Shown here piece by piece: positions 22,430-33,654 of a DNA stretch of 64,000 nt. The notes beneath the pieces are model-generated. The model had not been told where the DNA came from. It did not search any database and saw nothing but the letters and a program-made list of their open reading frames with translations. The position numbers and the translations under genes are program-made. The stretch is from Hevea brasiliensis. Taxonomy: Eukaryota > Streptophyta > Magnoliopsida > Malpighiales > Euphorbiaceae. How positions within the stretch are numbered: the first letter of the stretch is position 1; each line of letters begins with the position of its first letter. The DNA lies in assembly GCF_030052815.1 (NCBI RefSeq), contig NC_079510.1, forward strand, positions 32,131,823-32,195,822, given 5' to 3'.

Positions 22430-25334
22430 AGCATAATAACTCCGGATCGATATGAATACAAATTAATAAACCATCAAGAAAAATTTTCCAAGTTATGGTG
22501 TTTGGGGGGCAAGAAAAATATATATGGAAACTTAAGATCAATGATATAAAAATTAATGGAGCTGGTGGCATTCTATTCCAAGGCAACTAATGCACCCTTT
22601 CTCTCTATTTTCTTTCCTTGTAACCAGCTGGCAAGAAATGTGGAAAACTTATTAGCTAAAAGAAAATTAATGGTACTCATGGGGGGCTGGCTTCTCCTAA
22701 ACTTGGAGTTATGCCCTTTGATAGGATTAGATTACATATATGCTTAATTTAGTGAAATAAATCTATAAAAAATTTGTTATTATATGCTTAACTTAGTGAA
22801 ATAAATCTATAAAAAATTTTGTTAATCTATCTATAATCATATGTAATGCCTCAATTTAAGCAACTAATGTTTACCTCTTTGATAGGACTAGATATGCTTA
22901 ATTTAGCACATAAATCTACTCAAAATTTGTTTATCTATAAACATGAGAAATCCCTCAAAAACTATTGTTTTTACTGTTTTGTATTGCACACAGAGATTTT
23001 CTTTCTTTTTTTTTTTTTTTTTTTTACATGGAAACTTAGCATATAAAGAAAAAGTTAGGGTTTTGTGTTGAAGTTTGACAAATGATTTGCATCCGCACGC
23101 ATAATCTTTAAAAGTTAGCCAATTGGCAAATGAATTTGCTCCCCATTTCCAGCAAGGAACGATGGATTGATGGAAAATTTTTGTCTAGATATACAAAAAT
23201 AGAAAAGATTTATTTATTTAATAGATAAATTTTATTATATATTTTATATTTTAGAATATTTTAGATCATAATAAAAAATATTTCTGTAAAAAAAGTTTTT
23301 TTTTTAATATGAGTTGGAAAATTCTATGAGGAAAACATTTTCTTTTTCTTTATTGGGTTATACAAAACGCAAGGCCTTTAATCAACTGAGGAACTTCCCA
23401 TCGAAGTAGGGAGCCTCTTAGTTTGTTTTTCATTTTTAATTATTTATACATATTTCTATTCCTGTTACTATTTACATTTTCATCTATAAAGATAAATATA
23501 ATTAATTAATTAATTATGATTAAAAAAATATTAATTATTATTTTCCACTTGGAGCTTTAATTTTTTGTTATTAGTCTCTATTGATGGTTCATAATAATTA
23601 ATGAATATAAATGGTTCTCCTACTAGTTTCATTTTATTTTAATTGGACTCACTTTCAGTGTTCTGAGAATTTTTTTTTCTCATTTCATTTTTTCATAATC
23701 CGATTCATAGAGATGATTTCAACTGCACTAAACGGCTATTTGATTCAACCATTGAATATAAATAATAGTTGATAAATATTTAAATAAAAAATTATTTATT
23801 CAGTAAATCTTTCAAAAAGAGAACTTAACAAATAACTGAGAAGACATATATTAATTACCTTTTCTATCAGCTCTATTATAGAGCTGTTCATAAATTATTG
23901 TGTATTTTCTTGTATTATTTAACAAAAATGCTCGTTATATTTTGAATTATCAGGGCACCCATTTGCACATTCTCTCTCATTTATTGGCTTTTATGTCCAC
24001 CAAAGATGGGTCTGACAAATTTTATATCACTCCAATTTTATTTTTTTCTGTAGCCTTTAAGGATTGGATTAATGATCTTTACCTGTTGGCTGTTGCTCAT
24101 TTCTTTGGTTATTGAATTTACATATGCATATATTTTTTAAGTTTTATTATATTTATAACTTTAACTGTTGCATCTGATTGATAGAGACTTAAATTCATTT
24201 AAATATTATATTATTTTATAATTATATTTTGTAAAATTATTTAATTTTATTTATATGTTTTAATAATAAATCTTAAAAAATATATTTTAATAATAATTAT
24301 ATATTTATTTCAATAATAAAATAAATTATAAAATATATATTATTATTAATTATGATGTCAACTACAATATTTAAATATAATTTTACTAAACACTTAAGTT
24401 TTATTTGATTATATTTATTTATGTTATTTCTAAAAAGATAAAAAACTGTTTATTGATTTAGTTTCTAAATTTTAGAAAATGAATTACTAGTTATCTTTTT
24501 TCTCATAGGCTATTTATAAAATAATAATAATAATAATAATAATAACAACAACAAATAAAAGATTTCCATAGTACATTAATTTTTTGTGGCAAAAAAATAT
24601 TAAATCACTCTACATAAAATCATAAATTACCTATAGTTATGGTCATCAAAATCAAAATCAAACAGCAATATATTTTAATGTTAATAATTATATCGATTAA
24701 TCTCATAATTTCTTTGAAGAGTTTTTCTATCACATAAATATAAAATTTTCAAATTAAAAAATTGAAAAATAAAGTCTTGAGAAAAAAAATAAAAAAATAA
24801 GAAAATGCAATAAAAAAATAAATTTATAAAATAGGAAAAAACAACAACAATTCCACCCAACAAGGTTCACAATTTTTTTCTCTTTTAAATAAAACATAAA
24901 ACAAAAAAAAAAGTTCCTGAGTGCAGTCTTAATTATTAATTAATAGCAACGATTATCAGCTGATAGTTATTAATTATATTCAACAATTAAATTAAATAAC
25001 CTCTAAGCAAAAATTTATTATTTTTGTGAAATAAATTTAAAGTTAAGATTGCTCTAATATTCAACCATATATATTTACATACTCTTTTTCATTAATCCTA
25101 AAATAGATTAATTCATTGCTTATGTTACGGTATCACAGATGGATTATTTTTTAGTAAATTTTCCTTATTTAGAAAAATATCTCATAATCTACCATTTGAT
25201 TGCTTAAGACGTAAGAACAATATTGTTTGCTTTTATCATTTTATTTTATAATCTTAACACTTTAATTAGCATATTATAATTTTATTAAAATATTTTTTTT
25301 ATTAATAATGTAGACACTATATTTTGGCTGACCT
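22430..25334. other. AT-rich intergenic spacer
   Basis: About 2.9 kb with no gene I can support. It contains a roughly 47-bp direct duplication at 22735-22825 (TGCTTAAYTTAGTGAAATAA), a T-run near 23000-23025, and an (AAT)n microsatellite at 24519-24543. Open frames are short and low in complexity. Confidence 0.55.
24519..24543. repeat. (AAT)n microsatellite
   Basis: An uninterrupted ATAATAATAA run, followed by an (ACA)n tail to about 24555. Confidence 0.9.
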
Positions 25335-25561
25335 CCGAAGTCCCTGGGAAACTTAAGTCAAGGTGGACTGGTCCATATAGAGTTTCTAAGGTTTTCCCTT
25401 ATGGAGCAATTGAAATTTGGAGTGAAAAATCTGGGAATTTTAAGGTCAATGGGCATAGATTGAAGCATTACATAACTGGAGACCCAATAAAGGGAGCAAG
25501 CTGTTACAAGCTCTCCAATCCCTCACCTCTTTTCAGTGAAATTCATGAAGAGTCTAGCTAA
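25335..25561 (+). pseudogene. Athila-like gypsy integrase C-terminus fragment
   Basis: The open frame reads [20 protein letters not shown], then [27 protein letters not shown] and so on to a TAA at 25559-25561. This is the integrase C-terminal domain of OTA-type (Athila/Tat) Ty3/gypsy elements. Nothing coding precedes it: a sharp edge near 25320 borders AT-rich DNA. The complete minus element next door lacks this part of pol, so the fragment shows what an autonomous relative carried. Confidence 0.8.
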
Positions 25562-26228
25562 GGACTATAAATTAGCCCTCTTGGGAGGCATCCCAAGTCC
25601 TTTTATTTTTATTTTGCTGATTTACTTTCATTTTCATTGCTTTTGTTTTTATCTTGAATCTCCCCAAATTCAATTTTTGACATTGTTGAATCTTGTCCCT
25701 TGTAGATGTATTTCAATGAAGAAAGGCTGGTGAACTACTGGGGAGTGATTCTTAACTTGAAAATTTTGTCCTTCAAACTCTCCCAAGAACTGATTGGTTT
25801 TTGCTGCATAACCTGTGTAGGAGCTGCTATCTGGTTTATGCAGAGGAAAAAAAATTCTGCAGCAAAGAGGGTGTCTGCAGCAGATAGCTCATGTTTTTGG
25901 TAAGGTTGGGTGTGTAACTTTTAAGTATATGTGCTTTTAATGTTAATATGGTGATAAGTTGGTCATCTTTGTAGTTTTGAGATTATTTGGGTTATGGAAT
26001 TCAAGGTGGACAATATTGCATTCTCTTGGCATAACTTGGAGAGTTCATTTCATCATTTGTAGATAAATGCAACTTTATGCAGATTTTATTGAGTTTTAAT
26101 GTGCTAAATGTTGATTTGCAGAATTTGAGTAAAAATGGCATGGTTCTCAAAGGTCTTTTATGTAGGATCTACTTCTACATGCTTGTGTGATGCATTTCTG
26201 ATGAACTTTGTATATATTGATGTGTTTT
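25562..26228 (+). repeat. Inverted post-pol segment of the Athila-like family
   Basis: Matches 32880-33632 in reverse complement. Shared blocks include GGACTATAAATTAGCCCTCT, GTGAACTACTGGGGAGTGAT and GGAGCTGCTATCTGGTTTAT. It ends exactly at the terminus of the neighbouring minus element's LTR (26229). Confidence 0.85.
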
Positions 26229-27833
26229 TGATGTAGCCCAACCGCAAGTGCACGGGTCGTACAAGTAATATAGTAAAGATATCGTTCCCACGAGGAGTTA
26301 TGTTAATGATTGAATTTTTGATATAAAAAGTTGACTAAATTGAACTAATTTCAAAATTAAAACAATAGATTGAATGGGTATTGGAGTATGAAATCTATAT
26401 GTGCAAAATGAATAATCTATCTAACAATGTATTAACTAAACTAAAATTTCATCAAATTGAAATAAGCAAGTTCAAATATGGCAATATTCAAAATGGCAAG
26501 TAATTAAATTCGATTAGAAATTAACAATGGTAAAAAAGCGATTCCGGAGTTCGGGATTTCATATCCGAGCTATTTTGGGATTTTAAATTGGTTATCCAAT
26601 CTAATGAAACTAATGGGTTTTAAGGAGATTAATTCTTAAATCCTTTGAATTCCCTTTCGAGTGAGACTAAGAGTGTCTTAATCAATCTAATCCTACTTTC
26701 GTGGACTTAGAGTTAATTAAGACCCATTAAGTTCTTTAATTAATCTGTGAATCCTCTTAATCCTTAGCCTATTTCTAGGTCTAAGTTAATTAAGTCCAAT
26801 TTCTTGATTATCTATCACAAGGCCTTCTCCTTTCGGTGCTTCAACCATGGATTAAGAACATTACTTAATGGGATCCTACACTAAGCATGTCATTAAGCAC
26901 ATAAGAAATGAATAAAACTCATTAAGACCACAAAATATGGATTACCCAATCAAAATCCACAAAATATCTCAAATATTACAACCCTTACTCCAGAATCAAA
27001 AGTAAACTACTCACTATCCATAATGTTTACAAGAAAATCTGAGTTTATATGAAAATAAGCTTTAATCTAAGCTAAGAAACAAGAAATTAAACAATAGAAA
27101 TGTAGGAAAAATGTAAGGAAGGAAAGAAATCTGCAAATCTTGGTTGAAAATGGTGTGGAAGGTGAAAGTGACTCTTCAAATTCTGCCTCTCCTCTCCTTT
27201 CCTTTTCTGCTCCTTCTCTCCCTCCCCTAAAATGGGATAAGGGTCCTTTTTATAGCATTTTCTGACATGGAGCCCTAAAATAGTGTGTTCTAGGAGGAAT
27301 TTTCTGAGGGAATCTTCTGCCAGCTCATTAATGAAACCTTTATGGGACTGCATAAGTTATGCAGTCCCTTATGCGCTTCAGTGGTTACGTTCACTTATGC
27401 GAAACTGCATGACTTGGTGCATAGGTTATGCACAATTCTGTGAGAGTGCATAAGGGAGGCGTGAATGTGCATAAGCTATGCAGTCTCCTTATGCACATTT
27501 CGGTTGGTTCTGGAACAGTGATTTTTCTTCTTATGCAGATCTGCATAGCTTATGCGGCAAGTTATGCACAATTTGGTCAATGCATATTTCAGCTTGAAAA
27601 CTTATTTTTGACATCTTTGGCTGTAGAAGTCACTCCTCAATGGCAAAATTTCTCTTCAGTCCTTCAAAAACACCATTTTTCCTACAAAACAAAGTAAAAA
27701 TTACAAATTAATCCAAAATTGACAATTATGAAAAACTAACTAAATAACTAATGAAATTAGCTAAAAGTGACTAATAATCAAATAAAATGGCTATGAAATT
27801 AAACCTAAATGATTATGCAAAATGTATGCATCA
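26229..27833 (-). repeat. Athila-like 3' LTR (1,605 bp)
   Basis: On the plus strand it runs from TGATGTAGCCCAACCGC to GTATGCATCA. It is a near-identical direct copy of 36543-38148. It contains a TATAAAAAGG box (minus, 27245-27254) and a cluster of TGCATAAGYTATGCA palindromes (27349, 27418, 27468). The 88- and 89-codon open frames in it recur in the other LTR only because the LTRs are copies. Confidence 0.92.
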
Positions 27834-27850
27834 AATACCCCCAAACTCAA
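27834..27850 (-). other. Athila-like polypurine tract
   Basis: The minus strand reads TTGAGTTTGGGGGTATT immediately before the 3' LTR start (TGATGCATAC). Similar GAGTTTGGGGGT strings also lie at about 28574 and 29440. Confidence 0.6.
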
Positions 27851-28397
27851 GCTTTTGCTTGTCCTCAAGCAAACTTTAAAATGTAATGCAAAATTTTTAG
27901 GGGTGCCTTATCCAAAGAGCTATGAAAATTACCTATTAAAGTAACTAAACACACCTTTAGCCATACCAACAATCCATATACCCATCCTTCAAAATGCAAA
28001 GAATCTAATGCTTATCCAAGCTTTCACCGCTTAGCCATCAAGTCAATTATCATTCAAAATCCCCAAACCAACCAATCAAAAGAGAGAGAGTCATGCTCAA
28101 AAGGAATTCTAGAACAATCAATAGTCAAAGTGTCTCTATATAGAATGATGGAATTAAATGAATGAATGGATAATTTTCCAATCCCATAGGCAAATTCCCT
28201 ACTCCTATCTCCACTAATGTAGCAAATACTATCAAGAGATCAAAGGTCTTTTTAGGGATGTAATGGGGCCATGGGGTTCAAAAATGAGGCTAAGAAGAAA
28301 AATGGGTAAAAAGGATTCAAAGCATGAGAATATTTTCAATCTTGACAACATAAGGTACATTTCTTATTTTATTATACTTTTTTTTTTCTTTTTCTCT

Positions 28398-28444
<47 letters not shown>

Positions 28445-30263
28445 GAGGAGAGAAATACATAATGAGAATTGTCAAGTGCTAGCATAGTTTACAAAACACA
28501 TAAAAATGGAGGGACATTTTGATACTTTAAACTTGTATCTTGCATTTTCTTTTTTATGATTGTCCCTAAAATTGCCACCCCCAAACTCATTCCTTTTAAT
28601 ACTTTGGGTGGATTTCTTTCAATTTGAATGACAATAGTGAAAAGCACATATACTAGCACTTTTTACAAGATGACAAGCATTTCTTCTCCCTTTTATTGTA
28701 TATTTTTTTCTCTTTTTTTTTTTTTTATATATGTGTACCTAATGTTGTAATAATTATTCTCATGAAAAAGGGTTAGAGTGTTTGGTTCATTGGCTAGGTA
28801 ACAATAAGGATTTCAAGAGAAATTAGGGATAAAAAGGCTCAAAGGGGTTTGCAAGGGTAAATTTTAATTAGGAAAAAGGGCCAAAGGTTTAAAATGAGAA
28901 GGTTTTAAATCAAAGAATGCCTAATCATCTCTCTTTTCAAGTACAAGCTGGTATTTCGCCTTAAAAGGTTTAGAAAATTTGTTCTAGGATTGGTGAGACA
29001 TCATTTGACTACCTTATATCCAATAATTCCCTCTAAGCATTCCAATCTCTAAAGGACTAGTTGGGTGGCTTTTTGGCTAAGAAGATATAGGCAAGGGATA
29101 GACACTTCAAAACCTTGCACCTTTTAAGAAACTTTCAATCCACAAACCCAACTAAAAGGTGAGTCAAATCACTCTCATAGGCACATTTTCAATACTCAAG
29201 GGATTTAGCAAAAGATTTTAATGCATGATGCATGATTCCTAGAAATGAGTAATGCATTAACTAAATGGAGGAAGTCTATTTGTATGCAATGTGTACAATT
29301 TCTAAGTGATGTATAATGTGTGTGTGGATGTATATGTAAAATATTTACAATATATGTAAATGAAATGGGATGAGATGTTCCTATACTCAAAATGTGAAAA
29401 ATGAAGCAAATGTGAAGAATAAAGCAAGAAATCAAAATGCACCCCCAAACTCAAAATTAGACATTGTCCTCAATGTCTCAAGCAGTATATTACCAAAAAC
29501 TCTAAGCAAGTAATAATTACCAGGAATTGTGAAAGTTAAGAGCAAAAAGAAAGAGTTACCTGGTATGGAGCAGAGGAGAATTCAAGATATAACGGGATGC
29601 ATAAGAAGTTGCACAGGTTATGCAGAGTAAAATGCTGTCTAGATCAAGTGCATAAGTAGGGTACATAAGCCGTGCGGTTCTGCATAAGTAGCAATATGGG
29701 TTGCATAGGCTATGCAGATGCTTGCATAAGGAATACAACTCATGCGATTGCATAAGTAGCAGAAAGGGTTGCACAGGCTATGCAAAATATTTGCATGAGG
29801 AAATTCATAGCCTGTGCAATGTATACAAAAGCTGCTGCATGATGATTAGCAAGGGGAAATGTACAACCAGCAGTAGAAGCATTGAAATATATACAGAGTT
29901 AGGGCAAATATGTACAAAAGGGCAATAAGTGCAATGAAAATCAAAGAAAACTAATGTAATAGCTATCCAATGAAACTTCAAGAAAAACAAAATTTAAAAC
30001 AAACTAATTCAAAACAAACAAACATAATTCAAAACAAACTATAAATGTTTGAACATATTTACAAAGGAAAAGTCCTACAAGTTGGAACAAAAGTAAAACA
30101 AAAACTAATCTAGTTCTATTGTTTTGCCCTTATCCAAAGATGTTGCTAAGGGGCTGGTAGCTACTGGTTGCTGTCGAAACGATGGTGCTGGAGGAGGTGA
30201 TGGAGGTGGAGGTGGCATTCCCAGAAAGATCATGATTTGCTTCACCATCTCCTTCAATTCTTT
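27851..30263 (-). other. Non-coding region downstream of the second ORF
   Basis: About 2.4 kb between the second ORF and the 3' LTR. I see no coding signal. It holds a (TA)n microsatellite (28400-28435), two extra polypurine-like strings, and a cluster of GCATAAG / TTATGCA palindromes at 29595-29820. Confidence 0.6.
28400..28435. repeat. (TA)n microsatellite
   Basis: An uninterrupted TATATA run followed by TGTGTGTG, within the element's 3' non-coding region. Confidence 0.9.
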
Positions 30264-31706
30264 CTACTTGTCCCTGGTTTCCATGACAAGGTCAAATAGT
30301 TGATCATGACGATCCTTGAGTGTATCAAGACCAGTGTCAAGCTTCCTATCCACAAAGTATATATCATCACTAAGCCTTTCAAGATAGGTGAATAAGGATT
30401 TAGTGTTGAATGTAGGAGGGGCTGTGGATGAGGAAGGTTCAGCTGTAGGAGGTATGGGCTGAGCAGAGGCTGCTGGGGTGTCCTGTGCAGGCTGAGGGGG
30501 TGGGATAGGTTCAGTGGAGTGCTGTGGGGGTGATGGAAAAGGTTGGGCTTCTGGTTGTGCAATGGGCTCAGTTTCTGCTGCAGGTTGTGCAATGTCAGAA
30601 TGTGGCAAACTGAACCCTGTTTTAGATAGGTGTGCAGCATCAAAATATAAGGTGTCCACAAGTGCTGGTATTTGGTGCTCTTTAGGATTAAAACCAAAAT
30701 GCTTGGCTATAACTGTTATGAGCCCACCCAAAACAATGTCACCTATGGATTTAGTGGCAATATGCAACACATGCTCACAAAAGAAATAACCAGGAGAAAC
30801 CTTGACCTTGTGGAAAGCACACCATAACATGAATAATTCAGATTTCCCCACAGCACCAGAACTAGTCCCTCTGCCCAAAATAGTGCTAGTAATCAGTCTA
30901 TGAATGAACCTAAGTGCAAGGTCAAGTATTTGAGAGGTTTTTGATCTGCCAGCAGAAAAAGTTTGAGGTTGGTTTGTGATGATTCTCCAGAATTGTGCAG
31001 CATTCCAAATACCCTTATTTGCTACGTCTACCCCAGTATATAGCACTCTAAATAGCCCATCCATTGCAAAACCAAGAATGCTATGAAATTGATCCAATGA
31101 TAACTCTCTATTTTGCCCCAAACATCTAAATTTCATAGTTGGCTTAAAATCTACATCATGCAATTTCAGGTTGGTAGAGAATGAGGAAATAAATTCCAAT
31201 ACTAAGGCTGGGTAAACAATTTCTTGCTTGTGCACAAATTCCATCCACCCCATACTATCAAGGTAAGCAACCACATTGTCAAATAAACCAAGTGACTGGA
31301 GAGAGTCCACAGAAATATATCTAGTGGGTTGAACCTTTCTTTCCTTAAGTCTCTTAAAGGCTGCCTTTTGAACTGCATCAGGAAGAGGCCAAGGGAGTTT
31401 TGAAACCAATGAGACTACTGACATTTGCTTTTTGCTGAAAGAGGGTGATGTGGCTTGTGTGGAGGCTGAGGTTTTGGGGTTTTTGGGTGGTGGTTCTGAA
31501 AATGGGGTGGGTGGTTCTTTGCTTTTGGATAGAGGAGGGGCAGAGGACATTGGTCGCACAGATTTCGACCTAACTTTCCGCTTATAGGTGGTTGTGGGAG
31601 GTGGTGGGGGTGTCACTTGTGGAGGGGAATCGGGATTGGGAGGTATCGTTGACAATGGCGAGACCTCGAGAGGAGAAGCTGGACGGGAATGAGGAGGCGA
31701 CTCCAT
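30264..31706 (-). CDS. Athila-type second ORF (putative plant transposon protein)
   Basis: An intact 480-codon ORF at the env-like position, downstream of where pol would end. Residues 1-90 are rich in Pro and Ser with basic patches (TYKRKVRSKS). Residues of about 95-345 form the conserved plant-transposon domain (PRYISV-like start, FRCLGQNRELSLDQFHSILG, SQILDLALRFIHRLITSTIL, LFMLWCAFHKVKVSPGYFFC, IVLGGLITVIAKHFG). A Pro/Gln-rich low-complexity stretch and a short helical tail (LERLSDDIYFVDRKLDTGLD) follow. No signal peptide or membrane anchor is visible, so I do not call it an envelope. This domain occurs in Athila-lineage elements and in many plant protein models annotated from them. Its function is unknown. 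No stop or frameshift interrupts it, unlike most transposon ORFs in this window. Confidence 0.75.
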   Translation of the reverse strand: MESPPHSRPASPLEVSPLSTIPPNPDSPPQVTPPPPPTTTYKRKVRSKSVRPMSSAPPLSKSKEPPTPFSEPPPKNPKTSASTQATSPSFSKKQMSVVSLVSKLPWPLPDAVQKAAFKRLKERKVQPTRYISVDSLQSLGLFDNVVAYLDSMGWMEFVHKQEIVYPALVLEFISSFSTNLKLHDVDFKPTMKFRCLGQNRELSLDQFHSILGFAMDGLFRVLYTGVDVANKGIWNAAQFWRIITNQPQTFSAGRSKTSQILDLALRFIHRLITSTILGRGTSSGAVGKSELFMLWCAFHKVKVSPGYFFCEHVLHIATKSIGDIVLGGLITVIAKHFGFNPKEHQIPALVDTLYFDAAHLSKTGFSLPHSDIAQPAAETEPIAQPEAQPFPSPPQHSTEPIPPPQPAQDTPAASAQPIPPTAEPSSSTAPPTFNTKSLFTYLERLSDDIYFVDRKLDTGLDTLKDRHDQLFDLVMETRDK

Positions 31707-33654
31707 GGTTCTTGATAGTGAAGATGGAAGAGATGAGGGCGGAAATGAGAATGCAGGGAGAAGTTAGGGTTTATCCGATGAAAATGCGAGTGGAGAAAAA
31801 GGGTATGCCGGAATTGAGGTCGTGGGGGAAAAAGGGTGAGCAGGGATATCGGGAGGTGGAGGAGGGAAGAGAAAATTGCCGAAAAGAAATTTGATTTGAA
31901 TCGGGTTTGTGTAGAAACTGCATAAGTGAAAAGTGATTTATGCATAACCTGTGAACTCTTTTATACATGTTTCAGAATGATTTGAACTTCAGAGAAATAG
32001 CTCATGCACAAGTGCATAAGTCATGCACTGTCCTTATGCACTGTTCAGCAAGTTTTGACCTTCAGGGAGAGTGGTCATGCGGAAGTGCATAAGCTATGCA
32101 CTCTCCTCATGCACCTCTCGGCAGATTTTAGTGTTTGGAAAATGTGGTCATGCAGGTGTGCATAAGCTATGCACTCTGCTTATGCATGTTTCGGTGGGTT
32201 CTGATTTTTGTGGAAAGTGGTTATGCAGAAGTGCATAGGTCATGCACTCTGCTTATGCAGGTCTCGGCAGATTTTGGTGTTTGGGGTTGGTGGTCATGCA
32301 GTTGTGCATAAGTCATGCACTCTCCTTATGCACCTCTCGGTGGGTTTTGGACTTTAGAGAAATAGCTCATGCAGTAGTGCATAAGTTATGCACTCTGCTT
32401 ATGCACCCCTCGGCAAGTTTGGAATTTTTGGGTTTCTGGTTATGCAGAAGTGCATAAGTCATGCACTCTGCTTATGCACCCCTCGGTAGGTTTGGAGATT
32501 CAGAATTTTTTGTCATGCGGAAGTGCATAAGTTATGCACCCTCCTTATGCAGACTTCGGCAGAGAGAGAAAATGCAGAATTTGAAGTTATGCAAATGTGC
32601 ATAAGTCATGCACTCACCTTATGCAAGTTTTGACAGATATGAAATTTGACCAAATGAGGTTATGCAGAACTGCATAGGCTATGCACTCTCCTTATGCACT
32701 TGCAATAAAGGTGAAAAATGGCAAGAATTGTGGTTATGCAGGATTGCATAAGCTATGCAGTTGCTTATGCAAAATTCAACAAGATTAGGATTGCAATAGA
32801 ATATGATTTGCAAGTGTGAAAAATACCCTAAAATGAAGAAATATAATTCTATGAAGCATAAACTATGAGAAATTTTCACCAAAAACACATCATTATATAC
32901 AAGGTTCATAAAAAATGCATCACACAAGTATGTAGAAATGGATCCTACATAAAAGACCTTTGAGAACCATGCCATTTTTACTCAAATTTTGCAAATCAAC
33001 AATTAGCACATTAAAACTCAATAAAATCTGCACAAAGTTGTATCTATTCACAAATGATGAAATGAACTCTCCAAGTTTTTCCAAGAAAATGCAGCATACC
33101 TACCTTGAATCCCACAACCCAAATAAGCTCAAAACTGCAAAAATGACTCACTTACCACCATATTAACATTATAAGCACAAATATTAAAAAGTTACACACC
33201 CAACCTCACCAAGAACTTAAGTAATCTGCTGCAGACACCCTCTTTGCTGCAGAATGTCATTTTTTTGCTCTGCATAAACCAGGTAGCAACCCAAGGACAT
33301 AATCCATCTGTTGCAGACCTTTCCTTGCTGCAGATTTCATTTTTCCTCTGCATAAACCAGATAGCAGCTCCTGCACAGGTTATGCAGCAAAAAAAAACAA
33401 TCAGTTTTTGGGGGAGTCTAAAGGACAAAATTTTCAAGTTAAGATCACTCCCCAGCAGTTCACCAACCTTCCTCCATTGAAATACATCTACAAGGGACAA
33501 AATTCAACAAATGTCAAAAATTGAATTTGGGGAGATTCAAGATAAAAACAAAAGTAATGAAAGTAAAAGTAAATCAGCAAAATAAAAATAAAAGGACTTG
33601 GGATGCCTCCCAAGAGGGCTAATTTATAGTCCTTAGCTGAACTTTTGTCATTTT
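31707..33654 (-). other. Non-coding region between gag-protease and second ORF
   Basis: About 1.9 kb. It starts (minus strand) with post-pol sequence that is shared, inverted, with 25562-26228, then enters the 73-bp array (31941-32790). The pol genes that normally lie here are missing. Confidence 0.7.
31941..32790. repeat. 73-bp tandem array, 12 units, most able to form a hairpin
   Basis: The core TGCATAAGYYATGCA starts at 31941 (degenerate), 32013, 32086, 32159, 32232, 32305, 32378, 32451, 32524, 32598, 32671 and 32745, that is 72-74 bp apart. Most units contain GTGCATAAG, about 12 bases, then CTTATGCAC, a 9-bp perfect or near-perfect stem, followed by CTCTCGGCAGG-like sequence. The 73-bp step is far more regular than the sequence between cores. 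Confidence 0.93.

Noticed and set aside
30264..31706. Calling the Athila second ORF an envelope protein.
   Set aside because: There is no signal peptide, fusion peptide or membrane anchor. Only its position is env-like.
31941..32790. CRISPR-like array of regular repeats.
   Set aside because: This is a plant retrotransposon. The spacers are related to each other and the period is a 73-bp tandem repeat, with no cas genes.
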